Shown here in pieces: positions 35,252 through 45,188 of a stretch of 64,000 nt of DNA. How positions within the stretch are numbered: the stretch's first letter is position 1; the number at the start of each line of letters is the position of its first letter. The DNA comes from Cadophora sp. MPI-SDFR-AT-0126 (Eukaryota; Ascomycota; Leotiomycetes; Helotiales; Ploettnerulaceae). The position numbers were made by a program, and so were the translations under genes. The notes under the pieces are model-generated. The model had not been told where the DNA came from. It made no database searches and saw only the letters and a list, made by a program, of their open reading frames with translations. Location: contig JAGMVK010000003.1 of the NCBI GenBank assembly GCA_020747065.1, positions 1,860,001 to 1,924,000 of the forward strand, in the 5' to 3' direction.

Positions 35252-35807
35252 GGTATTTAATTCAATTACAGACAGGCAGCGGTAAGATAAGAGTAGAGAA
35301 AGTGAAATTTGAGGTAATTGGCTGTAAACTACGGACCTATGATTCATCTCGTGCGTAGACGGTCTCGGCGCAATAACCCCACTCCTGAGCGTAACCTTAC
35401 ACTTATCACTTTGTAAAAAAAGCATACAGCATCTGCTCTTGAAGAAGTAGTCTTTCAATTTAGGGATAGAAGTACAGCTTCCGATTGTATTGCCTCCAAT
35501 TCATGACTTTGAAATCCATCTGACGAAGAAGCTTGTAACTCCTGCCAAGTACTTAGAGCTCGGCCAGCTCGGGATGCAAAAGCGGCTGGTTCGGCTGGAG
35601 CCCGGCGGGGTTGCATTTCAACCTAAAATGACGACGGTTCTCGGGACCTTGTGAGGGAATTATTCTAGACTATCATTGTTCGATCGGGCCTTTTACAACC
35701 CACCTTGCCATATTCCACCTCTCAATTTTAACGGCATTGCTGCTAAATTTCTACTACAACTTATTTCGAAGGTCCCCAGCTGAATCGATTTCGTCCTATC
35801 TCTAAAC
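35252..35807. promoter_or_regulatory. Divergent promoter, 556 bp
   Basis: This is a two-way promoter between the GNAT gene and the small charged protein. No recognisable operator is seen. A C/T-rich stretch (35690-35800) lies directly upstream of the plus-strand ATG, as is common for filamentous fungi. Confidence 0.4.
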
Positions 35808-36383
35808 ATGGCGTCAGACGAACCCAGCATTCGGGTCGATTTTGGCACCCCAATCGTCTTCTTCGATTCCCATCCCGACGAACAGGAAGGCTTCCTATAC
35901 TCCTACTGGTCCGGGTTGAAGTCCTCACTGAAAATCGCATGGACAGGAGAGGTCCCTAAATTTCACGAGACAGGCGTTCTGCGCATCTACTTCTGGACAC
36001 ACGACGGCACGCAAGGACTGAAAGACTACGAGCTTCGCGAGTACCAGACCGTAAAGGAGGATTGGCAGAAGCTTTTGGATCTGCCGGAAGTCAGGAGAGC
36101 GGTAGTGATGGGCTATTCCGGTCAAAATCCATATACATTGGGCAATAATCCTTGGGTGGAGAAGTTCAAGAGGGATGCGAAGAGGGCAGCGAAGGCGGAA
36201 GAGGAGAGGAAGGCACTCGGGGAAAAGGCGGCGGAGAGGAAGAGGGATAATAAAGCTGGGGGACTGATCGATTTCGACGAGCTCATTGAGCAGACGGAAC
36301 AGGCGGAATATGAGAAAGAACTCAAGGAGCAGGAACAGGAACGGTCGAGATCCTCGGAGCATGATAGGCTGCTTGATGTCTGA
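35808..36383 (+). CDS. Small charged protein of unknown function
   Basis: A single exon of 191 residues with a clear ATG. The N-terminal 110 residues look globular, with Trp/Tyr-rich segments (VFFDSHPDEQEG, FLYSYWSGLKSSLKIAWTGE, GVLRIYFWTHDGTQG). The C-terminal half is a long charged helix (KRDAKRAAKAEEERKALGEK and onward), probably a coiled coil. There is no signal peptide or membrane segment. I do not recognise the family. A compact domain plus helical tail points to a soluble binding protein, but no role can be given. Coding is well supported by composition and a 191-codon uninterrupted frame. Confidence 0.65.
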   Translation: MASDEPSIRVDFGTPIVFFDSHPDEQEGFLYSYWSGLKSSLKIAWTGEVPKFHETGVLRIYFWTHDGTQGLKDYELREYQTVKEDWQKLLDLPEVRRAVVMGYSGQNPYTLGNNPWVEKFKRDAKRAAKAEEERKALGEKAAERKRDNKAGGLIDFDELIEQTEQAEYEKELKEQEQERSRSSEHDRLLDV

Positions 36384-36972
36384 GGCAGGGAAAGATATTG
36401 ATCTAGATTGGACGTGTCGATTGGCGTAAGGGAACGTCTGATCTGGGGGGATACCACGACTCACTACGACAGACGACTAATGTCTTCCGATGAGGGCAGA
36501 GACGAGAGCAACTAGCTGTTGCTCCTAGGGAGAATGAGAGAAGTGTCAGAACAGGCTGGACAAGCCGTAAGTTCGGGATATCAAGGCATTGGATTCGAAA
36601 TGTTACTTGTGTAAGATTAATTGCCAGGGTGATGCATTCCTTGCACTCCTTTGCATATCATGATATATGGTAGTGATTACCTATCGTGGGAAGTCATAGT
36701 TCCCTAGACCAGGTACTTTCTCACATAGCCCCATATACTTTTTTGAGCATACCAAGTCTCGTCCCTTTAATGAACTACAAATATCAATGATAAATGTGAA
36801 CTTGCACTCAAATGCATCTTCATCATCGATCTCTTCTTCATAATTCGCTTAGTACACGTGATTTCCATGATCTTTCAACCTCCGTCTTGGCGCCGCTGAC
36901 ATACCTACGTTTGAGCATCTCATCAAGACGGCTTTGGCGAAAGCATCAATCAAACGACTTACAATATCTACA
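36384..36972. other. Intergenic, promoter of the Zn2Cys6 gene
   Basis: This 589-bp stretch should contain the 3' end of the small charged protein gene and the promoter of the regulator. The regulator frame stays open to an ATG at 36934, which would add 13 residues. The ATG at 36973 is preferred because it gives the usual short lead to the zinc cluster. Nothing else is seen. Confidence 0.5.
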
Positions 36973-39152
36973 ATGAGCGGTCCATTGAGGAGCAAGCAAG
37001 GTTGCTGGACCTGCCGGCTCCGTCGCAAGAAATGTGACGAGAGACGAGATGTATGCTTGATTTGCGAGTCTCTTAGTATTACATGCTATGGTTATGGTCA
37101 AAAGCCTGAGTGGATGGATGGTGGGGAAAGAGAAAGAGCCATGGCAAACAGCATAAAACAAATCGTCAAGCACACTTCCCGAAAGAAAGGTCGTTTGGGG
37201 ACAACATTGTCAAGATTTCGCAAATCTCCAGGGAACGAGGGGATGCCCGGCGGAGTTATTCTGGCGCCGAAATCAAATACTATAGTTACAGAAAATGGCG
37301 CTGGTGGCTATAGCTTGGAGCCTACGGGCTCAGAAACTTCACCTGTAAGTCATTCTGCCAGTCAATCGATATTACTAGACTAATATGAGCAGGCGGCTTC
37401 GACGGACCCAGGAACCAAATCATCTCTATCAGACAGAAACCAGTCTTCTTCGCCCTCTGCTAATCAAGAAGACATCCCCCCACCTACCGAGGCGATTGTT
37501 GTTTCCAGAAATGAGACAGTTCTGCTCATGCATTTCCTTGATCATGTATTTCCATTGCAGCATCCCATGTAGTGAGTATCCCTCTCTGCCTCTCGTTCAA
37601 GCTTGGTCATCTCAATGATGTTGGAATCATATTACTGACGCAGTTTAATCCTCAGTAAGCCAGAAGTTGCAGAAGGTGGTCGAAGCTGGCTTCTCTCCTT
37701 GCTGTTACGAACGAAACCACTCTACCATGCAAGCTTGGCACTAAGCGCTTACCATAGGGGGAGTGTTCTCATAACCAGCCAACGATGTGCCGCTCATCAC
37801 TCAAAGGTGGAACAACAGAAGCATCTTGCCATATGTTTGAAAGAATTTCAAGAAGCAATAAGAAAGGTTGATCAGATGGTCATGCTCAGAGCCTGTCCAA
37901 GGGACAGTCTCGGGCTTATGGCATCCGTGGTCCAGCTCATATACTTCGAGGTATTGTGTGGTCTTTGAATTTGTTTGAAAACTGCTGAGGACTTAATAGC
38001 TATTTGCTGGAAACGGAAATGCGTGGCGGATCCACCTCGGTGCAGCCACAAGGACCTTCATGCAAGGATACTGGGCACAGTCAGCGGAGCTTGGGATACT
38101 TAATCCCACCACGGCCGACTCGCTACCGCCTCTATGGGAGGGACAGCCAAATGAGAACGTCACATCTTTCAAGTTCTTGTGCGGTGTAAGCATTTGGCTT
38201 GACATCCTTGACAGTATCACATTCGGGAATTCACCTTATCTCTTGACTCTACATTCGCATGCGCTGGGTCCAGGCTCACATATCAAGCTCGAAGCCATCA
38301 TCGGCTCTAGCAATTGGGCCATACTTCAGATCGTAAGTGCCGAGACGCGCAAAATAATCCCCCAGCCATCACTTTTATCAATAAAACTGCCTACGATTCA
38401 CAGCTAATCTGTCATTCATCATCCAGGGTCGTATTGCTGCACTGCATGAAAATAAAGTACAACTACTTCAGGCTGGTTGTCTTGAAAGCCAAAGTGAGAG
38501 AGCCGAATTTGACCAGAAGGTGGACGAGATCAGGTATGAGTTACAATGCGGTCTGACAGAGCAAGCTCTGTTCTGCCTCCAAGTTCACTCGAAACCAGTT
38601 GCCCTAGCAGACACATCATTACACAATCAGGCCCTTGTGACACGGCTATTCGCACTTGCCGCTTCCATTTATCTGTACTTGGTTGTCCAAGGATCCCACG
38701 AAGAGACGGGCCCTCTAGCACAAGAAGCGATGATAATTCTTCGTACTCAAATGCCTCGTGATATGATGCATGTCATAATCTTTCCCTGTGAGTGGAAACA
38801 GCTTATTGATGACTCTCCCTTCTCAAAGCAGAGTGTTGGAGTCCGCGATGGTTATGATTGCCAGTTTGACTAAGTGCCATGCAATGGGCATAGACATTTA
38901 TCATAAGTCAATTGCTAATTTACAACTTCCTCTGCAGTATACATCATTGGATATGTCGCTAGTCCAGATGATCAACCGTTCTTCAAATGCGTTTTTTCTT
39001 CCGCGCCGGTATTGGAGCCTTCCCTCGAACATCGAGGCAAGATTCTTCCTCTCCTCGAAGAAGCCTGGCTTGCTAGAGATGATGCCGTAGATGGTGGAGG
39101 ATGGCAGAGGAGCTTGAACCGACTCTCCGAGAGTAACATCTTGCTGCTATAA
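36973..39152 (+). CDS. Zn2Cys6 transcription factor with Fungal_trans_2-like domain
   Basis: Six exons (36973-37344, 37393-37571, 37656-37950, 38000-38332, 38427-38787, 38938-39152) give 584 residues. The zinc cluster is at the N-terminus with all six cysteines C11, C14, C21, C28, C31, C38 (C-x2-C-x6-C-x6-C-x2-C-x6-C). A basic Ser-rich linker leads to the regulatory domain, which opens with MHFLDHVFPLQHPM, then EGGRSWLLSLLLR and HLGAATRTFMQGYW, and ends with FFKCVFSSAPVLEP. This is the layout of fungal-specific factors carrying the Fungal_trans_2 domain. The last intron (38788-38937, 150 nt) is long for this window, and an internal alternative exon is ruled out by a stop. The target genes are unknown; the flavoprotein gene at 39804 is the nearest candidate. 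Confidence 0.88.
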
Positions 39153-39803
39153 GTCTCTCAGGCTTCATGAGGAGGGCTCTGAAAAGTCTGAATTCTGTTC
39201 TGCGAACATGATTAGCATCTTGTTACTTGTCGACATTATGGGATCAGGATACGACTACGGATGACAAACCCCCCACAGGTGTGGTCACTTTTCGGACCCA
39301 GAATTACTGATAATCTCCGGGATTAGAAATGGATGCGGTCCTATGTCTGATTGGTCGAGCGCCGCGCTTCTTCTTTGAGTTCCTGAGGTCCCAGCGTGGA
39401 GAATCCGCTAAAAGGGGCGTGAAGCGAATTGACGAGGATGGCTTGCTGCGCTTCCTCATTCTATTGGCTGATTGCTGCGGCAAGACAAGACTTTCAAGTG
39501 TCACGACAATCACATTTCCAGACTTGGAGAAGAGCGATTCGATAAATCTTACCATGCATCGTTCAAGCAATCGTTCTCATTACCTTGTCAAGGGTCATGG
39601 GAATTGCCGTTGTTAAGCATTTAAGATGGCGCAGGTGCAAACCTACTTTCAAGGGCCATGGATTTTCGATATAAGTCCAGAGCAGCCCAGTGTAATGGAC
39701 TTTATCAGATCATTCATTCAATCCTCGAGCCTTACACTTAACATCAATCTCACGGCCGTCCTGATCTTGCCTCTCTCAAACGACGATACAAACTGACAAC
39801 ACA
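39153..39803. other. Intergenic, 651 bp
   Basis: This should contain the 3' end of the regulator and the promoter of the flavoprotein. The short frames (39304-39616 on both strands) resemble no protein. No inverted CGG pairs of the kind bound by many Zn2Cys6 factors stand out. Confidence 0.45.
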
Positions 39804-41070
39804 ATGAAAACGGTCTTGATCCTCGGTGGTTCGTTCGGAGGTGTGGGCACAGCACACAAACTTCTCAAGCAGGCACCTAAAACGGGAGACGTAAAGGTCA
39901 TTCTTGTGTCCAGATCAACGCACCTTTACTTCAATCTCGCAACTCCACGAGCGATCATCCCTGGGCAATTCGCAGATGAGAAGCTCTTCCATGCCCTTGC
40001 ACCAGGATTCAAGCAATATGGCAATAAGTTCGAGTTGATCATCGGCACGGCAGAGAAGATAGATGTAGCGGCCAAGAACGTTGTCGTCTCGGGTGCCGAT
40101 GGAGAGAAAGTCATCAGCTATGATGATCTGGTCCTGGCAACTGGGTCAAGCACGAGAGGGGATGTACCTTGGTGAGTTCTTGAGATGTGAACATCTGCCG
40201 AGTTGGCAATGGTTGAGACCATTTGCTATCTGTATTCACAGCTAAGGAAGCTAACTTGTCATCCCTGGGCTTTAGGAAGGCACGCGGATCCTACGAAGAA
40301 ACACGCGATGCGCTACATGATTTTCAAGCCAAGGTCAAAAAGGCTACATCAATTGTTGTAGGAGGAGCAGGCCCAACAGGAGTAGAAACTGCTGGAGAAC
40401 TAGGATTCGAGTATGGAAAGGTCAAAAAGATCACACTGATCGCGAGCGATGCTCAAGTTCTCGAAGGCACACCACCAAGCGTCTCGAAAACCGCGACGAA
40501 GCAACTCAAGGCTGTGAACGTAACCATCACGCCTTCCACGAAGATCCTAGGTTCCGCAACGACACCCGATGGACGTACCGAACTCACCCTCTCGGACGGA
40601 CAGAAAATCACCACCGACCTATACTTGCCAACCGCTGGTCTCATCCCCAATTCATCTTACGTTCCCAACGAATTTCTCAACCAGAACGGTAATGTCATCG
40701 TCGAAGGGACCTTGCAGGTCAAAGGCACGAAAAATGTCTGGGCTGTGGGAGATATCTCTGCCGTACAGAGGGCACAAGCAATCCTCACCGGAAAGCAAGC
40801 AGAGCACGTCGCCAAGAACATTGGTCTATCTCACCAAGGCAAGCCTTTGCTTCCTTACAAGAAGGATGAAAAGCGTACGTCACCACTCTCTCTCATTCTC
40901 TGAAGCCGTACTAATAATTGGGGGTAGTCGTTCTTATGGTCCCTGTTGGCAGGAAAGCCGGAACTGGACACATGGGTAACATGAAGTTCCCGAGTTTCTT
41001 GGTTAGTATGACGAAAGGGAAGGCTTATTTCACCCAAACTATGGGGCCGCTGATTGATGGGTCGTCTTAA
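39804..41070 (+). CDS. AMID/FSP1-like FAD-dependent NAD(P)H oxidoreductase
   Basis: Three exons (39804-40171, 40276-40874, 40928-41070) give 369 residues, a normal length for AMID-like proteins. The N-terminal FAD-binding motif is LGGSFGGVG (about 7-15), followed by the DDLVLATGSS segment. The NAD(P)H-binding motif VVGGAGPTGVETAGEL lies near 151-166. NVWAVGDIS is the C-terminal FAD-binding ATG/GD motif. The protein ends with the hydrophobic stretch KFPSFLVSMTKGKAYFTQ. Relatives include AIFM2/FSP1 and yeast Ndi1/Aif1, which reduce quinones with NAD(P)H. No N-terminal presequence is visible, so a cytosolic or lipid-associated place is more likely than the matrix. Quinone reduction is inferred. 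Confidence 0.85.
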
Positions 41071-41939
41071 TATCCGTTTCTTCTGTCCTGTTGCATTAAT
41101 TTCTTGTCTCGAAAGGTTCTGTTTCGGAGTCTTGTGGTACTCTGACGGAGAAGAGCTCTGTACAAGTTTTAATATTAGTTCTCGTAGCTGCAATATACCA
41201 GGTTTTCTAGGCATTTAGTGCTTTCAGATAGCTGCATCATGAGTCCTTTTATCTGAAACCTTTTTGAAACTGAAGGGCAATGATTGAGGGCCAAGCGATC
41301 CTTCAATTCTGTTCAAGTAAGAGGACGGCCGAATTACCAGTAAGGACTTGCGGAGCACTTGACTTATTTGAGATCGCACCTGTTTAGTAAAAAAGGGGGC
41401 GGATTCAAACCAGAAGGTACCTTGCTAGCGCCTCTATTTCCTTGCAATGCACAGAAGCCGCTCTCGAAACGACGTCAAGCAAGACACGAGCCGACTTGGC
41501 TAACACCACTTGCCGCGTGGTTTAGGGTATGTTGTAAGTAGGAACATCCAGAAACACACGCTCCAGAAACAGAGTAGCTATTCCCAGCTTGAACATTGAG
41601 ACTTTCAATACTCGCTCTTCGAAGGCAGAGAATGAATACTAGCTAGCACCGTTCATTGTGGTGTTGCCTATCAAGGCATCCGTCGAGGTCACCGAAAGAG
41701 AAGAAGTAATGTATACACAAATTGGATTTAAAGTAGCTAGAAGGAAGTTTCCCAATCATCATGACTTTCATCAAACAGTGCAAGTAAAGCGAATTGGACG
41801 CTTGAAGTAACTGCCAAAAAGGGTCAGAACACCACTTATCCCGAAACGAACGAGCGACGCCCCACATTAGCTACCCCAGACTCGATTTCTAGCTTCGAGT
41901 CTGCGACCTCGAACTTCCACAAACATACAATCACACACA
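41071..41939. other. Intergenic, 869 bp
   Basis: I see no gene. A minus-strand stretch (about 41395-41500) carries tRNA-like box A and box B sequences followed by a T run, but no acceptor or T stem can pair, so it is not called. The rest should be the flavoprotein 3' region and the Hep59 promoter. Confidence 0.45.
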
Positions 41940-43286
41940 ATGTCAGAACCGCCAATATCAACCCCCGCTACAGACTCGACTAGCATACCTCTCTTCCGGC
42001 CCTCGAAAAAGCGCAAAATCTACCGCCAGCGCCAGACCACAGACGACGAGCCTGCCCCTCCATCGAATCTCTCTCCACCACCGCCCCAAGCAGTCGCAAC
42101 AGCACCATTGCCTCTCCCAGCCGCACAAAGCCTCGATGAACTCATCTCAACGGCCAGCGCCTCATCTCCTCACAATGATGAAGCTACCAACGAGAGCGAA
42201 ACCGTATCCATGGCTGAGATACTGCGCCTGCGAAAGAAGAACAAGGCACGCTCAGGCGTAGAATTCAAAGCCAGCGGGCACGTAGCCCGGGACGAAGAAG
42301 GGGAATTGATCTTACGAGCTGAGGAGGAGAAGGCGGGAGATGTTGTGGGCGTTGTGGGTAGCGGTGTGCCGAGGAAGTTTGCGCCGCAGACGGGCACAGT
42401 GGGTGATGTGAATAGGCACATGTGAGTCTTCCCGTTTTTGGGTGTTTCTATGATGTTGGACTTGGCTAGATGTTGTTTTGGACTGTGACTGATAGAGGAA
42501 GGATGGCTTATATAGATTCAGAATTAGCTAAAAGACGTGCTGTTGAGGGCGCGCATGCCGTCCCGCCGAGTCAGGATTCTGGAATAGCTACATCGACATC
42601 AAAGTCTACAGCTGCGAGTGCTCCCTCCGTACCTACGACAACATTACCCAGCCACACAAGAAATAAAGACCCGACTCAGCGCCAACCCGCGACGATCGGC
42701 AAACTGCAAGAGATCGACCTCGGCGACGAAGCGCGCAACCGTAATATTGAACGCACGAACAATGCGCGGAGGAGGATGGATGGGGAGATCGTGGAAGAGG
42801 TCGTGCAGGGAGGGAAGAAGAAGAAAGTCAGGTTGAACCGGGACGGGACTGTGTGGGTACCGAGGAAGAGAAGGGGAAGTGAGGATATCAAGCGGGATCA
42901 ACTGGTCGAGGCTGTGCTGAGGGAGAATAGATGTATGTCACCTTCCCTACCCCATACATCACCCCTCACACTACAAGAGTCTACCTATAGGGCTAGTTCA
43001 ATTGCTAACTTTTTTTTTCAAAGTGGAAATCTACGAAGAGCCTCCGCCCGAACCAGAGAGGATCAACGACGACCAAGCCGCGGACGACAGGATCGCAGAG
43101 GAGTTCAGGAGGGACTTCCTGGACCAGGTGTCTGCGAGACAGAGGAAGAAGGCGGTGCCTGCTCAGCCGGCTGCTAGAGGGCCGGGTGGGAAGAAGGAAG
43201 AGGAGATTATGAAGGGGCCGAAGTTAGGTGGGAGTAGGAGTGCGAGAGCTGCTATGAGGGAAGCGATGTTGAAGGAGAAGAAATAG
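41940..43286 (+). CDS. Hep59/C9orf78 family splicing protein (Tls1-like)
   Basis: Three exons (41940-42421, 42502-42932, 43024-43286) give 391 residues. The family signature is the MAEILRLRKKNKARSGVEF segment (about 90-108), then GTVGDVNRHMMAYIDSELAKRR, which is restored by splicing of intron 1. The tail has many Arg/Glu helices and ends KEKK. This is the Hep_59 family: human C9orf78 and fission yeast Tls1. Both bind the Brr2 helicase of the spliceosome; Tls1 supports splicing of telomere and silencing genes. The Pro-rich linker and the long charged middle are typical. The fungal role is inferred from those orthologues. Confidence 0.88.
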
Positions 43287-43895
43287 GTAGTGACTTGAAT
43301 TAGCACTTCAATCTAGGTGCAGGTGATGTGAACTTGGAGCATCTTACCAGTTTTTGGATCAGTCTAGTCTCGACGGAGGCTGAATGAAGAGAGAAGACGA
43401 GTTTGATTGATCCAATTACACATTGTATTATTTTCTTCTTTAATTTACAAACTCTTTCCGCTATCTATCCCTGATAGCTTCTCTCAACCTCCGGGGTATC
43501 TCACATCGTATGGTATGGTATCGGTTGTTTATAGAAGAAAAAATAGCCAGGCAGTTCACCTACCCACGCTCCCTCACTCCTTTCCTTTCCTTACCAAACC
43601 GAAAAAGCAAAGTAGAAACGCCGCTTGCTATGCGAGTCAACATGTCGTGTCATTCGTCACCTGGGGGGGTTTTTTGGTACGCCAATCTGAAGGAAAGTGG
43701 AGAACCCAGTTTATATGTCCAAGGAGACACATCTTGCCAAAGACAAAAAAAAAAAGAAAAAGAAAAAAAGAGAGAAGGTTCGTAGACTGAGGTATATGCT
43801 AGATGTCCAAGGGAACAAGTAGCAAGCTATAGCTCAAATGATCGGAAAGAAAGATCATGTGGTTGAGATGTGTGTGCGTGTGTGTGAGCTGGTGT
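43287..43895. other. Convergent intergenic region with A-rich and GT-rich tracts
   Basis: This 609-bp stretch lies between converging genes. It contains an A/AG-rich tract (about 43744-43778) and a TG repeat (about 43868-43888). Short plus-strand frames here read through the simple repeats and are rejected. Confidence 0.5.
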
Positions 43896-45188
43896 TCACA
43901 TGCTGTCACGAATCGTTGCTGGAGGTGAAATCGGGTATTCCAGAGAGGCCTTGCCCGTGACGAATTGATGCTCGGAATCCACAGGCGATGGTTCTGGCCG
44001 AGGGACCTGTACAAGGCAAGCATGTCTACCAAAATTGACTTTGTTTTCAGAATCCACAGGCGATGGCTCTGGCTGAGGGACCTTCACGTGAGGAACAAGG
44101 CGATCCAATTGAAATTTCTTCTCGGACTGATCATCGTCTCCAGGTCCAAGCTTCATAGGATTCGACAAGCGGATCTCTTCTCCGATAGCCAGTACGACAG
44201 CTTTAGTACCATAAGTCTTGCTGGAAATTCTGGGGAATCGAGGCCTGACCACACTTTCCACTTCCTCACGCTCGAACTTCTGCACCACGATCTTCTTGTT
44301 TGCCAGGCCCTTGAGTTCCTTCTCACCATCATGAGCACTGATCCAGACCTTGGCACGGAGGCCCTGAGCGATTCTCTGACCACCTGGAAGTCCGCTACAT
44401 ATGTTCCCTCCGAGATACCAGACGTTCTGAATGCGGTCGAAGCAGTGGAGGAGAGCTGTGAGAGGAAGTGCGTGCTGCTCAATGAGATGGGTTGTAGCGT
44501 AGCGTTCGACGGTCTTGTATGTGCAGCCATGTGGGGCGTGAATAACTGACAGTGCTTGGTCCTCACATGTACTTGAAAAGCCCTGTGATTTTGGCGTAGC
44601 GGGAGGGGTCATCTCGAGGGAGGGTTCGATATTGCGTGGAGGCCGGTAGGTGATGCCAATGGCTGTGTGAACTCGAGTGATGTCCGGCTTCTGCGCGAGG
44701 AACGTAACTGTGACTTCGCCTGGGCGACCATTGTAAGACGTCGAAGGAATTGGGATTCGGTAGATGTTTGAAGGCCTGCGAGTTCGAGGATCTTCGAATT
44801 TGGGAAGAGCGATAACCTTCTCCGGAGCAAAGTGATTCCAGCTTCGAATGAGTTTGGCGGCTGATGGCTCAGCAAGAATGAGGGTCTTTCCACCAGTTCT
44901 GGGCAATTGTGTGAGGGTCTCCTTGTGACAATGGTCACTCTTGTCCTGAGATATGACGACCAGATCGATTTCGGAAAGTTGGTTCAGGGATGTAATACAT
45001 GATTCAGCCTTGTGTCTTGAGACCGAGAATTTGGAGTGCAAGAACTTCGAAGGGCCGGCCAACCATGGATCGAGCACAACGGTGAAAGTGCTTGGTGTTT
45101 GGCCGAGCGGAGGAGGGAAGTTGAGGAGTGGTTGGAAAGTAAGGAGAAACGAGGCATCTGAATTGAGGTGCTTGACTGTCAACGACAT
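43896..45188 (-). CDS. Metallo-beta-lactamase-fold protein with atypical metal motif
   Basis: A single exon of 430 residues starts at the ATG at 45188. The N-terminus has the MBL-fold pattern: VVLDPWLAGPS (about 37-47) and the metal-motif position SQDKSDHCHKETL (80-92). The middle holds VWYLGGNIC and KVWISAHDGEK, which correspond to later MBL strands and a possible metal His. The consensus HxHxDH is reduced to Q-D-K-S-D-H, so metal loading may differ. The C-terminal tail carries two copies of VP(Q/R)PEPSPVDSE spaced 25 residues apart. Fungal proteins of this type are annotated only as MBL-superfamily; the substrate is unknown. It converges with the Hep59 gene. Confidence 0.78.
   Translation of the reverse strand: MSLTVKHLNSDASFLLTFQPLLNFPPPLGQTPSTFTVVLDPWLAGPSKFLHSKFSVSRHKAESCITSLNQLSEIDLVVISQDKSDHCHKETLTQLPRTGGKTLILAEPSAAKLIRSWNHFAPEKVIALPKFEDPRTRRPSNIYRIPIPSTSYNGRPGEVTVTFLAQKPDITRVHTAIGITYRPPRNIEPSLEMTPPATPKSQGFSSTCEDQALSVIHAPHGCTYKTVERYATTHLIEQHALPLTALLHCFDRIQNVWYLGGNICSGLPGGQRIAQGLRAKVWISAHDGEKELKGLANKKIVVQKFEREEVESVVRPRFPRISSKTYGTKAVVLAIGEEIRLSNPMKLGPGDDDQSEKKFQLDRLVPHVKVPQPEPSPVDSENKVNFGRHACLVQVPRPEPSPVDSEHQFVTGKASLEYPISPPATIRDSM
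43975..44083. repeat. Two copies of a 34-bp block, 75 bp apart
   Basis: Copies at 43975-44008 and 44050-44083 share a block starting GAATCCACAGGCGATGG, with few differences. The spacing is 75 bp, an exact multiple of three, so the frame is kept and the encoded repeat is VP(Q/R)PEPSPVDSE. This is a recent in-frame partial duplication in the tail of the MBL-fold gene. Confidence 0.85.

Noticed and set aside
38788..38937. Extra coding exon between exons 5 and 6 of the Zn2Cys6 gene
   Set aside because: Joining the internal AG gives an immediate TAG, while a single 150-nt intron restores the conserved FPLYIIG sequence.
41395..41500. tRNA-like box A (TAGCCAAGTCGG) and box B (GGTTTGAATCC) on the minus strand followed by a T run
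   Set aside because: No acceptor stem pairs and the T stem has mismatches, so a functional tRNA cannot be folded.
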